A stretch of 64,000 nucleotides of DNA, taken from the NCBI GenBank assembly GCA_029449235.1, contig JANATG010000018.1:992001-1056000 (forward strand), written 5' to 3'. This stretch comes from Linnemannia schmuckeri (lineage: Eukaryota; Mortierellomycota; Mortierellomycetes; Mortierellales; Mortierellaceae). The position numbers and the translations under genes are program-made. The notes below the pieces were generated by a model. It searched no databases. It was not told the DNA's origin and was given only the letters and a program-made list of their open reading frames with translations. Of the stretch, positions 1 to 11,351 are shown one piece after another; positions within the stretch are counted from its first letter, which is position 1, and each line of letters starts with the position of its first letter.

Positions 1-3000
1 GCACGTAAGGCGTAACATGACTTTTTTTTCTTTTGGAGGAAAAGGTGCCGGATGAGGACATTCCAGGTTATAATAATGCATTGAGCAAGGAGTGATAGAA
101 AGAGAAGAGGGCGAGGACGAGGTCAAGCCAATCTGCTGTTGCTGGTTTCAAATACCAAATTCCTGTCACGGACCCCTCCAAGTTTCTATAGTCCCACTAC
201 GCCCAGGACCATGGATGCCCTGTAAGAAAATACTTTGCCAGGAGATAAAAAAAATTTAAATGACGCGTATGATTTTACTCACATCTTCGTTTGTCAGACT
301 TTTTTATTGCAAAAGATATGAATATTGCCGATGAACCCTCCAATCCTCTTATCATTGCTACAGAATCAGAGGTTCGAAGAACGGTAGGATAGAGCTGTCG
401 TTGCGCTCTCAGTTGATGTGGGTTGTAGATTGCTTGCTCCTTTAATAAACACTAGTTTCGCTCGACGCATGCACACTGATAATGATGGTCAGCTAACGTT
501 GGCAAACGTGTCTCTAAAAAAGGGCAAAGAACATCAGAGTCGCCGCGCTTCTCTTTTTTTACCTATACAGTACCTACATTGGATCTAAATACGGCGAGGT
601 AGGACTGAGCGAAAGGGGTATGGATGTTGAAACATCATGCAACTATCCTGAGCAAAGGCGAGCGACCTCGGCAAATACTAAATCAAATCCCAGATTTTAA
701 CACCATATAATACTCTGTAATTGTACAACGCTGGTATACCATAATTTAATTATGACGGGAGGAAAAGGCCAACATCAAAGGATCAAAAAGTAGTGTCGCT
801 ATGAACGGTTGGCTGCCACAAGCTGGTTATCCTGAGGTTTATCGTGTTTGCCTATTTGCCACAAGAGCTATCGGCAATCCATTCGATTTGACACATGCAG
901 CGCCAGATGTAGTGCCACACGCACACTCAACAGGCTAATTGAGCTTCGCTCTCGTAGTAGGAAAGTGCAGCCTGTTACTTTTTTGTTTACCGGGGAGGAA
1001 AATAAATGGTAAGATGGACGTTGGTCACCAGTTTCTCTCAAAAACTACATTCTTCTTCCCTGCACTTTCGAGAGTAAATGACAGTAGAAAAAAATGGGCT
1101 TTGATGGTACAAACGTACAACGCACGACCAATCATATCATTACGCCAATGGTGGTGAATGAGGCTTTTTTCTCCATTAGCCTGACGAAAACGTGAAAACA
1201 AAGTGGATTTAACAAGACTTGTTCAATAATTGCCTTATTCTTTCCTTCAGCAAGGTGTTACAGCACCGTAGGTACAAACATGGACAGTAAACTTTAACCC
1301 TACCTGATTCTACTATGTACCTGACACCAACAGCCCAATTCTACTATATGCTTGAGACCAACAGACCTGTCGCGTCCTCACATTTCTTTGTTTGTTTGTT
1401 TCGTTTGCTCTTAGAATTAATCCGTCCTTTTGACAAATACAGTGCCACATGCAGTGCCACATGCGCACTGCCTCACGAGCACACAGTGGTGAATTAATGG
1501 GGAACTTTATCCGTAGGTTGATATCGCAACTGCTCGTCTATGGTGCAGGCTGCATGTGTTATGTCCCCACTCTTCCCAGACACAGAATGACTGTGAGTAA
1601 GGTGATTTTGAGTTTGTGAGGAAACGATTATCGGCCCAAAAAAGGGCTGAAACAGATTGTTTACTCAAGCAGAGCTGAAGAATCGATCCCCCCCTCCCCC
1701 CCCTAGATGGCCCTGGGACCCTATTGGCTGTCGAAAACGCGAAAAAAAAATTATTCTTTCATCATGGCACCCAAGCATCCTGAGAACGAACAATGGCAAT
1801 TAAACATTCAACGCCCATTCTATCGCTTGTTTCCCCTTATTTTACCATTGCAAATATGCAGTCAACTCTTGAAGACAATTGATCTTGCAAGTAAACAGCT
1901 AACATTTTTTGGTCCAATCAATCATACACATGGATGGCAACTTTTGCCGCAATCCATTGTACAATTACCCATTTAACTCTTGGCGCATATCATCCTGCAC
2001 TTAAACGTTCGACTCTAGGGCCATTTGACCTTGCAAGTCCTTCCTACTAAACGCTTGACTTGATAAACATTTGTTTGTCTTTTGAGGTTCAGTCAACTCT
2101 TGTTCAGCATTGGTTTTTGTGCACTAAGGTCCAGGTCCTATACTGAATCCATGTTGACCGTTTAATTTTCGTTTTGAGCTAGACATATCGTCCTTCTCTC
2201 TTACAATTAAGTGCGCGTCATTCTGGTATATTGGTTTCCGTATGACATGTGTGTCTGATAGTGAGAGTCGACGGGTTACCGAATTAACGAAATACGGTCA
2301 ATTGTTAATGATTTTAACGACTCCTACTGTTTGTTGTTTTTAGGATTATTTGCGTTGGTTTCAAAGATCGGTGTTAATGAGGATGCAGGACAAGAAAGTG
2401 GTGTGCCGGCATAAGAATTTTCGGAGGAGATGGAAAGAAAAAAATACGATACGAAAAAAGACAAGGTGGAGGATGCAAATGGAGGGCGCAATGGGATACA
2501 GAGAGCACGACGGTATGGATTTGCTCCCAAGTCTCACAATCTGAATTTTTTTTTAATAGTTTCCATCTATTCACTCTTTAAAGAAGAGTGCTCAATCAAA
2601 ACTTCCACGAAATAGTAAAGAAGTTAAAAAAAAAGCCGTTGCTTTTGTCGCGGGTCTCGCCACGAAACACTAAAGCACTGTCACGCAAAAATACATGTAT
2701 AAAAAGGCCATGGTCTCCCGAGTCATCAGATCCTCACTTCCTCAACATCGCAATCTTACCTTGACTAAGGTAAATATAACCCTGCCTTCACAAATTCCCA
2801 CTACCTGCCTATTCAGCATCCCCCAAACCGCCTCTGAACCTACCTTAATACTTTTGTTTCTTGATAGCATTCGTAGCGTGTGCAACAACTACCGCAAAAA
2901 CCACCACACACCCCAAGAACGTCCACGGAAGTGCCCACAAGAAGACCCACAAAACCACCAAATGTATGTCGACATTATTGAACTTGTCGCGAAAACTCAC

Positions 3001-3062
3001 AATTGAGTAATTTACACTCTCTGACATGCACTCTCCCCTCTTCCCTCTTGCTCATTGATAGA
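1..3062. other. Gene-poor, AT-rich left flank
   Basis: I see no convincing gene here. Open frames are short, lack recognisable domains and do not join into spliced genes. A tandem pair of identical 12-mers (1440-1451 and 1452-1463) and a related sequence near 910-928 suggest old repeat material, but no transposon ends or transposase motifs are visible. The last few hundred bases probably include the promoter of the small secreted protein gene that starts at 3063. Confidence 0.5.
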
Positions 3063-3407
3063 ATGTTGCCAATCATGAAATTAGCGCTTATGTTGATCGC
3101 CTGCGTTGCGTTTCTTCAGCTTGCGCGGGCCGACTCGCCAGCCTGCGGAACTACGATGATTTGGCAGCCAAACGAATCCAGAACTGTTGTAACCGGGGGT
3201 GTTTCTTGTTACACTAAAAACAAATGTAATTGGATCGAGGGCACGAATGTGGATGACTCGTGCAACATCAGATACGATTGCGGACATGCCACCAAGACCG
3301 AGCCTGTCGTTTACAATGGCTGCATTGTTGTTGGACGTAACCAAAGGATTGTTGCAACCTGTACCATCAAATATGGGTTGCTCAGATGGAGCTGCATGCA
3401 AAAGTAG
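3063..3407 (+). CDS. Small secreted cysteine-rich protein
   Basis: An uninterrupted frame of 114 codons begins at ATG 3063, with a second in-frame ATG at 3075 that gives a more typical signal peptide. Residues from about 5 to 24 are strongly hydrophobic (KLALMLIACVAFLQLARA) and end in ARA-DS, a good signal-peptidase site. The mature part of about 90 residues has eight cysteines, an even number suited to disulfide bonds, and no membrane segment or GPI signal. I recognise no family. Size, export signal and cysteine content are those of fungal small secreted proteins, so a role outside the cell (wall, antimicrobial or host contact) is possible but inferred. The gene is isolated in a gene-poor stretch. 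An upstream exon cannot be excluded. Confidence 0.6.
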   Translation: MLPIMKLALMLIACVAFLQLARADSPACGTTMIWQPNESRTVVTGGVSCYTKNKCNWIEGTNVDDSCNIRYDCGHATKTEPVVYNGCIVVGRNQRIVATCTIKYGLLRWSCMQK

Positions 3408-3410
3408 AAA

Positions 3411-4278
3411 CGTACGTAGTTAGTACGTATATTACGCCTCCAAAACTCTGTCAGATTTATGTGTTTAGTACCTAAACTGCCCCCTTCTCTCTGCCAAAAA
3501 AAACCTCCCTGTTCGCATGTATGTAGTCAGTACATGCACTGCCCATAAAACGTTTTGTTAAATAGCATTTTATGTTTTCTCAAAAGCAATAACAGCCCAC
3601 AAAAGAAACTGCTTCGCGATTGCAATAGCCGATAGTTACGTCTATGGAGTGCGATTGTGTAACATCAAGTCTGTTGCGAAATGGATAGAATAACTTGGAT
3701 TTTGCTCAGGAACACCATATGAGCAGTTTGAAGCTCTGTAAAAATTAATACTGATATCCTCCATGTTCCTTCCCGCCTTTGGCTTCGTTCTCCCTCGTCT
3801 TCAGTTTTTCCTTCTGTCGCTCAGTGTTCTCCATTGTCCATTGTGCGATGATCTAATAGGACTTGGAAGATCGTGTATTGTTTTTGTTATGGTTTTATTA
3901 TGTGTACCATTGCTATGAACACTTAGCTACCACACGGCAGTTGTTAAAGCTATACGATCAGTCCTCAAACACCGAAACCTGGGAGCCGGGAAAGCAGTTC
4001 AGCTCCCGCGTCTACGGGGTTCTTACTCATGAACATGAGCAAAGTGGCTATTAATTTGCTTCACCAACCGTTTGAAAGTAAGTTAAGATGAATCGTAAAG
4101 ATTAACGTAAAGACGACGTTACAAAGGACTGATGTGAGAAAAAAACATAGAAAATGATATGAAAACATGCCCCTAATTTTTTTTTGAAAGGCAGGGACGA
4201 TGTTTTTCCGTCATCGTCACAATATGTATTTATTTGTGAATCTTTCAGTCTCCAGTGGAGGATTAGTTCATGTGAACA
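3411..4278. other. Intergenic, nothing recognised
   Basis: AT-rich sequence between two small ORFs. The part just after 3407 is presumably the 3' untranslated region of the secreted protein gene. No RNA gene, repeat or domain-bearing frame was recognised. Confidence 0.4.
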
Positions 4279-4590
4279 TTACAGTTTAAAAATCTTTGGA
4301 ATATCTTCTTCAGATAGAGATTTCACACCCTCAATATCTTCATCTTCATCTTCATCAACAATCAAAACTGGCCCTCGGATTTCTGCTATGTAAATAGCAG
4401 AACATCTTTTGTTCACAGGATCGGAAAAGTTGAAGCTTCGGATAAATCCAGAGAGCCTGTAGGCTGGGTTGGAGAGGGCGATGCCTTCATGGTGCGGCCC
4501 CAAATACTTTCGGATTGTTGCAGGGGTGTAAGGGACTACTTGGATCTCCCCTTCTACTGGGACATATAGACAGGTTGCTTCCGATGCCAT
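4279..4590 (-). CDS. Short unknown protein (possibly a 3' exon)
   Basis: A minus-strand frame reads from ATG at 4590 to a stop at 4279, 103 residues. The open frame extends a little upstream and is preceded by CACAG near 4620, so this could be the last exon of a longer spliced gene. The protein starts MASEATCLYVPVEGEI and ends with an acidic run (DEDEDEDIEG) and a short charged tail. I recognise no domain. The product is soluble, without signal peptide or membrane segment. It stands alone and may be a gene fragment. Confidence 0.35.
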   Translation of the reverse strand: MASEATCLYVPVEGEIQVVPYTPATIRKYLGPHHEGIALSNPAYRLSGFIRSFNFSDPVNKRCSAIYIAEIRGPVLIVDEDEDEDIEGVKSLSEEDIPKIFKL

Positions 4591-4627
4591 GAACGTTCTG
4601 TAAGACTGGCAAAGATCTGTGGCCAAA

Positions 4628-6156
4628 CAGGCATATATATGTGGTTAAATGAGGAGCAACTTGACGGCACTTCACAGAGATTCAAAATCGTTATCTTACA
4701 TTTTACAATGTTATTCTGAGGGCTTCTTCAAGAGTAAGGAATTTTGAGATTTATTTTGCGAGAGTAATGCAGGAGAGAGAGGGGAGGGAAGATATGTAAA
4801 AACTTTTTATGGCTACTGCTCAGGGTGTCAATGTAGGTGTCGTTGTATGTGATATGAGTGTTGTTGCGGATCTGGAGCTTTGAAGGAGGTTGAATTTTAA
4901 GCGTCAGCCGCCTAATGGTGGGACGCCTTTTTATACATGAAGCGTTTTTCTATTAAACCATCTCATTTATCTTTCGTGGGCACCATGTAAACTCCTTTAT
5001 CACAAGAGTTTTCATGCGCCTGACCCTATCACCCGATTACAAAGACGAAATCATGCAATATCGCCGCTATAGATGCACTAATGCACCCGTCTTGACAAGA
5101 AAAAATTATGCGCTCATATCATGCGCCTTTATCAGGTAGGGGGCCGTGTAACCCACATAACAAAACAAATATGCTCAGATCGGCGTTCAAGAAACAGCCA
5201 TATACGATTTTTAAAGAAGTCCAGCGTAGGAGCAAATAGTATGTGAGTTGGGCGTAACTACTTAATCGATGTGCGGATTAGTACCTGAACACTTACCACG
5301 CTGTTGCCGCTTCGTCAGGTTACCTATTTTGTTAATTTAGGCGTCCAGGTCTATTCCAGTTTCTTGCTCATTTGGTTGCTATTCATTTAGAATGGAGGAG
5401 CAAGAGGTGATATTTCTAACAGTTTTCTTCAATCTATCTTTCTTCTCTCTCCAACATAAACAATTTTGACGTTTGTTAAAAAATGGAGTCGTCCAAAACA
5501 ACCCTCTTCTTCAATTACCCTCTAGCTATTTTTCCTTTAAGGCGTAAGCCCAAGTTGCCATAGACCGGTCTTTTTTTTTATCCTCCGAGTGCACTGGCCA
5601 CACAACCCTTCATTTTCGATTCTTTTTTTGTCCTTGGTTTATGTCCGAGTATATCCCTTCGTCTGTTTTGGAAGCTTTTTCGCTTCCAATTTTTGCGGGT
5701 GGGATATGTGACTCGCGACAGACGAAGGGATACGTTATAGCAGTCTCCTTCTGAACTTGAACCAAGAAAGAAGTGTCATCAAAGTGCACTGGTCAGCAAC
5801 TCGTTTCCAACGAAACAAACAGGTGTGTGTTTGAGAGGAGACGCATCGTTAATAAGAGACCCTAGCAGAACGCACATCCCTCCAACGTGCATAGAAAAGA
5901 AAAAACATCCAAAGGAAAGAACTGAGTACCAAAAGCTTACCGCCATATCCAAGTATCAAAAAGTATTACTTTCTTGTTCATTCTGTCTACAACGCTTAAT
6001 CTGCGAATAAAAATAAGTGAGGAGGAATGGAAAATGAAAAAAATAGGAAATAAAAAAAATTACTTACTTCGAAGAAAGAGCTGGGACCTCCTTCCACATC
6101 GCCGGCCTACCAAATGATGTCTCAATCGAATAGTTCAAATGATTTTTGGTTCCGAA
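4628..6156. other. Intergenic, AT-rich; contains a nested hairpin
   Basis: No gene is supported. The one structured stretch is an inverted repeat at 5652-5732, listed separately. Other open frames are short and compositionally non-coding. Confidence 0.4.
5652..5732. repeat. 15-bp inverted repeat with nested stem
   Basis: Positions 5652-5666 (TATCCCTTCGTCTGT) are exactly reverse-complemented at 5718-5732. A second short stem, GGAAGC/GCTTCC, lies in the loop around 5670-5690. This could form a branched hairpin in DNA or RNA. Nothing links it to a gene, and its function is unknown. Confidence 0.5.
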
Positions 6157-6633
6157 TCACGCAGCATCATACTCCAAAGGAATAGTACTGTTCCAGGCAT
6201 ACACCTCTAACCACGAGATCCGGATCGCGCTCGCAAAACGAACAGCTTTCATATAGCTGACAGCTCCAAGATCCTTGTACGTCTTTTGGATATCAGAAAG
6301 TGCCTGGTCCGATGCACCGGCGAAGGAAAACATGGACATGCCTTCATTGGCAGAGCAAGTTTGTTGGTAAGCAGCTTCAGATCTTCCAACAGGCTGGTGA
6401 GCCCTATCTCTCGGTCCGGTATCGCATTTGGTGGGATCTGGGTGCAGAGTAGGAGCACTATTGAGCTTGGTTGAGGTGCTGATAATGGTGATGTGATTAA
6501 GGTCCTGCGGTCCTTCTACTGCTGACGGGGTAAGTCAAATGTCCTGAATCCGAGTCGCAAGTGTCTCGACGGAGAGGATGTCGTGGTTGTTGCCCTCGAA
6601 GGCCTTGATAGTGTTTGTTCTTGGGTTTGACAT
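6157..6633 (-). pseudogene. Interrupted reading frame, one in-frame TGA
   Basis: On the minus strand a frame of 159 codons runs from ATG 6633 to a TGA at 6157 and is broken only by a TGA at 6537-6535 (codon 33). Both sides are in the same phase. The first part begins MSNPRTNTIKAFEGNN and the last part ends LEVYAWNSTIPLEYDAA, a conventional protein-like composition. I do not recognise the family. Either this is a recently inactivated gene, or two short genes abut, or the TGA lies in an intron whose borders I could not find. The plus strand shows a donor-like GGGGTAAGT over the same bases, but no plus-strand gene fits. Confidence 0.35.
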
Positions 6634-6918
6634 GGTTGTTCCTGTGAGGTTAAAGATGTAAGAGATGTGAAAAAAGGGTATCACTACTAAGGCGAAAAAG
6701 ACGCGTTTTCCCAATTTAGGGATTTTATCAAAAGCGCGTCCTAGCCCACGCGCACGCCCTTCCCTGCTTTACGCACTAAAAATTTCAAAACAAACCAGAC
6801 GCCACAAGACAGTCACTCTCTCATCTTTTTCTTTTTTTTATGCTGCAAGTGCATGTCCAAAGTTTGTTTTTTGTCTCGTTCATTCCACCAAACCATCTAC
6901 AGCAACAACAAAAACATA

Positions 6919-8285
6919 ATGGCAGCGGACAGAAAGCGAGTTGCAGGACCCGAGTCGAGTGTTACCCCTCTTGTCGAATACCCTATCGACCACCAGCCAT
7001 GGACTCCCTTCACCGAGAAGCGTCACGACTCTCATCGCCAGCCTGAGGACCTTCGACCTATTTGTAAGTCAAAGCAAAGACGTCTTCTTTCAAAAGGGAA
7101 AAAGTAGGCATGAAGGCGCGGACGGAACACGCAGAGCTACATCAAATTAGAGCAGGGAAAAAGTATCACTGGAAGCCTTCGCGTTTGACGAAGAGCCTAT
7201 GAAGACGTTTGCTTCTAACACGCTTGCTTCCTTTTTTTTTGTTATTGTTCACGCCCCTCTTAATAGACTTGAAGACAGGATTGATCTCTGAGGCTAATGG
7301 ATCTGCCTACATCGAACTGGAAAAGACGAAGCTCACCTGCGGCGTGTACGTTACATTTTATTATCTAAGAGCAGGGGAGCAACATCACGCACAACCGCTT
7401 CCATGTAAACCATTACAGGAGTTTCTCATTAAGCTGGTATCTAACCGATCCTTTTCTCGTTTTGCACACTTTTTTCTCCTTAGTTACGGTCCCAGGCCTG
7501 TCAAGAGAGCTGGACAGGGATTCAGTGATAGGGGCACTCTCAACTGCGAAATCAAGTTTGCAACGTTCTCCTGTGTTAAGCGTCGTGGTACCATGCGGGT
7601 AAATCAAATTTGCAGGAATAGAACAACTTGGAAGCTCAAACGGACCACACGTCTCTTAGGGCGTTTCACGCACGACTCCTTTTAATAACACAAGTAACTC
7701 ACATACGCATCTTTCCCTGCCCAAATCGACACACTCTTCTTCTCTCACTTATAGGACGCGCAAGAGAAGGAGCTTTCACAGATCTTGAGCCAAGGGCTGA
7801 CTCCCGCAGTGAGGCTGGAACTGTTTCCAAAATCAAACGTCGACATCTACATCACCGTCCTGGAATCCGACGGCTGGGGTTCCTGTATCGCCGCCGCCTT
7901 CACTGTCGCATCGGTCGCACTTGCACATGCGGGCATCGAGATGCTTGACCTTGTCGCTGGCTGCTCCGCCTCCTACATTCCTACCTCAATACACTCTACA
8001 GAATCATCAACATCAGCATCAGAAGCAGAATCAGAAGCAGGAGCGGGATCAATAGCACCACAGATCTTCATGGACGCCGACCTGGAGGAAGAAAAGTTCC
8101 AACAGGGTTCGATTGTGTTGGCCTATATGCCTTCGTTGAACCAGACGACACATGTCTTGCAGACTGGGAAGGCCGAGGGTGCGATTATTTCACAGTCGGT
8201 CGAGCATTGTGTTGAGGCCTGTAATAAGATCTTTGCGGTTATGAACCATGCCCTCCTCGAATCCATTGATCAGAAGCAGGTGTAA
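6919..8285 (+). CDS. MTR3: Exosome core subunit Mtr3/EXOSC6-like (RNase PH fold)
   Basis: Four exons (6919-7063, 7267-7345, 7484-7598, 7755-8285) keep phase and give 289 residues. The product is a ring subunit of the RNA exosome, which degrades and trims RNA in nucleus and cytoplasm. In eukaryotes the ring is structural and catalysis comes from Rrp44 and Rrp6. Evidence: an N-terminal lead-in ending RPIYLKTGLISEANGSAYIE, then CGVYGPRP and GTLNCEIKFATFS, then AVRLELFPKSNVDIYI and a C-terminal half with SDGWGSCIAAAFTVASVAL. This order is that of the RNase PH-like Rrp41/Rrp46/Mtr3 group, and the start resembles Mtr3. A Ser/Glu-rich insert lies near residue 200. Assignment to Mtr3 rather than another RNase PH-like subunit is likely, not certain. 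It is tail to tail with the SNF4 gene, 224 bp apart. Confidence 0.85.
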
Positions 8286-8509
8286 AGAAAATTATCAGCG
8301 ACAGGACTTTTATGAAGTCTAAGGGTGCGATTGCCTCTGGTCATCAAGCCGAGGGAATAAAAAGAACAACAACAAAGAATGAACTAAAAACGACGTTGTA
8401 CTTTGGCGTGCATCCAAAAGAATATAATCTCTAAGAGTAAACGCTGTGTATCAAATCTAAGCTACAGAAGGTTCTTCTTGTCTGCCTCAAATGGAATGAC
8501 CGGACTCGG

Positions 8510-10975
8510 TCACCTCTCATCGACAGCGCGTTCCGCAGTAATAGAGTTCTCAACGTCTGGCTTTGTCGCGGTAGCAGAATCGACACCATCACCATCCTCC
8601 TGAGGGTGATCGGCAACAACAACATCGTCCCGGGTGCCACCAATCAGGTACCGCATAATATCCGAAAGACTGACAATACCCTTGAGCTTGTTCTCGCTGT
8701 CGACAACAATCAACCGATGCACCTGCGATTTGCGGATGGTCCCAAAGATCGAAGAGAGACTGTCGTTCAGAGTGCATGTATGCACACCCGCAAAGTCCTC
8801 AGGCCGTCGGAGCAATGCCTCGGCAACACACAAATCCAAATCCCTGTACACTCCTGCCTTGACCAACGTCTATTTTTATAGAGTGCAAAAGAATTGTCAA
8901 GTTAGACAGATGGGCCAGATCACTCCAGCTTGTTCCTTTCAAAGCATTCCTACTGTAGACACAGGGCAAACACACTTACCATCACATCAACAGTCTCGTA
9001 CACGTTCAACACGACGCCTAATTAATAGAGTCACACAAAAATTAGTAAGCTTACCTTGATAAAAACACCATGTCGGACCAAATTATGTCTTCAGCGCAAA
9101 CAATGCAAACTCATTTATACCTTCTTCATCCACAATGGGGACAGAAGAGATTTTCCGCTTGACAAACATATCAATGACCTCGATCACAGGCGTCGACAAA
9201 TCCGCCACCGCCAAATCCGTATAGATTCCAATTTTGAGTTCAGACAATGGCTGTCGCAGTGTCTTTTCATCTTGGTACTAATGCAGTTGGACAATCGATG
9301 GAAAATTTCGATTTCAAGGAGGGTCAGTGAACTGACAAGAGAAATAAACAAACTCATATGAAAAACTCGAGAAGCCAGCAGAAAAACCAAAAAAAAAGAG
9401 AAAAAAGGCTTCCACTTACATTCATGGCGATAAACTTCAGAATTCGATATTGGGTCAATACCGAAACAATCATCTCCTCGCCCGTTTCAGAGTCCACATC
9501 AACCAGGGGAAGTCGATGAGCTCTGGACTCGACTAAGAGATGGCAAGCATCGTACAGAGACTGGAGCGGGTGCAACGAGAACAACTCTGGTGGTGGGACG
9601 CCTATTACTTTCTCGACATCTTTTTCCGCCGAAAAAAAAATGAAAAGTAAATAAAGACAGGAATAACGAATTGGTCAGTGAGGTCCGGTTCCGGGGTTTC
9701 TCTGACATTTCAAGTACACACCGTCCGCATTGTATTTCTCTCCGAAGTCCCACCACCGCCCAGAGCCCATCCCCTCTTTAGATTGAACCTTTTTTATTTC
9801 CTTTTTCTTTACCACTGACTCGATCGACAAATGGATGGCCACCTTTTCTTCTTAACTTCATGTACAAAGCCACTCATAAAACCACATATCTTCTGTTCCA
9901 TTTCAAAAGGTAGACTTTTTCATACACACTCACCTCTCAGTTGTGAAATCTGGAAGAGTTCCATTTCCCGACTGGCGACAGAGTAGGATGAATGCGAGTA
10001 GTAAAATTGGATCAGGTTGATAAAGTCGGTGGCGGTCAACATGCCAGCAAATTTGCGCTTTGTCGAATCCCAAAGTGGTGCCGATACGATCCCTATCGAT
10101 TCCCCAAATAAAAAGACAAACAGGGTAAGGAAAATGAACTAAAATAACTCAAAATATGTATGATTGCTCAAAAAGCAATACGGAAGACTTGTCATTGCAA
10201 AAAGGAAAATGCAAGTTTGTGAGCGATGATAAACGAGGGAGGGAGGATATAATTTACCGTATTGCATCAAAACAGAGAGGGCCTTCTTGACCAAGAGAGT
10301 GGTATCCATGACAATCTGGCGGTAGCTGACAGGGAGAACATCGTATGCTGAATGTTGTTTCAGGAATGTCTCCATCATTGCCTGAGTGCCCTGCAGTGTC
10401 TCTGTATCCTTCTTCTTGCGCCAGGCCGAGTAGGACGCGACAGGGTCTATGTTTTCCGTCGCGAGCACATCCACTGCCCCTGCCCCTGCCCCTGCTCCTG
10501 CGGTCGTCGTTGATGCTGGGTGGAGATGAGTTGTTGGGTCGAGCGTGAGATTTTGAGCAAGTGCGGAGGTCAAAGACGAGACAGGTTGCAGAGGGGAGAT
10601 TGTCGAATGGGAAGCGAGCTCTGACACTGGTGGTGGTGGTACAGGTTCGGCAGTATAGGTGGTATTATTGATAAAGTTGTTGTTACTGTTGCTGTTGCTA
10701 TGGCGGTGGTTGTTGATGCCATCGCCGCCGTCTTGGTTATCGACAGCAGATGAAAAGTCACTCGGAGTCTCGTGCATAGAAGAGACAGACGCTTGTTGGG
10801 CAAAGTAATCCTGAGGGTTGCCGTTGTTGCTGTTGTGGCCTGGCCCTCCTTCTGACTGGGTCCGCTGTTGTTGCTGAGATGTTGCAGGATGGGGATATGT
10901 TCTCTCTGCAGAGTCGACGCCGTTTGTGTGCTGTGTGTTCACAGCGGGGTCCTGAATTGGGTCCGAATCTGTCAT
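8510..10975 (-). CDS. SNF4: AMPK/SNF1 kinase gamma subunit
   Basis: Six minus-strand exons (10975-10258, 10092-9934, 9619-9420, 9277-9121, 9017-8980, 8869-8510) join in phase to 543 residues. The gamma subunit senses AMP/ADP through paired CBS domains and controls the SNF1/AMPK kinase in energy stress. The CBS region begins near residue 200 with [24 protein letters not shown]. It continues with [22 protein letters not shown], a loop with [12 protein letters not shown], and a last module with [20 protein letters not shown]. The order matches four CBS repeats. Unlike the roughly 320-residue yeast protein, about 190 residues precede the CBS part and are low-complexity (Gln, Ser, Asn, GAGAGA). 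I chose ATG 10975 because the frame upstream is a T/F-rich leader. The C-terminal tail is short and acidic. Confidence 0.9.
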
Positions 10976-11351
10976 GAGGGTAGTGTTTAGCGAGGGAGAT
11001 TGTTCCTCTGTGTTGATACGAGGTTGTTGAAGTCGGTCCCTCGGTAGTGAATTATTCTCAGCGACCTTGCTTGTCCTGGGAGGGGATGTGAGGGTGAAAA
11101 TGAGTGCAGGGCACAGGTGGAACAAAATAGTGGTGGCGGATTGCGAAAGAAAAAAAGGAAAAAGGAAAAAAGAAAAAAGTAAGAAGCGATGGGCGAAAGC
11201 CAAACTGACCGAGAATAAAAAAGGGTCAAGCGCGCGTGAAGAAAAAAAAAAAAAAAAAAAAAAAAAATCAATGTGGCTCGGGCAATTTTTTATTAGGTCT
11301 GGATGCGAAAGGTGATATGCAAAGGTGTTCTTGAAATGATCGTGTTTTTTT

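Noticed and set aside
1440..1463. Tandem 12-mer pair as a possible CRISPR or regulatory array
   Set aside because: Only two abutting copies without spacers. No CRISPR array is expected in, or visible within, this eukaryotic DNA.
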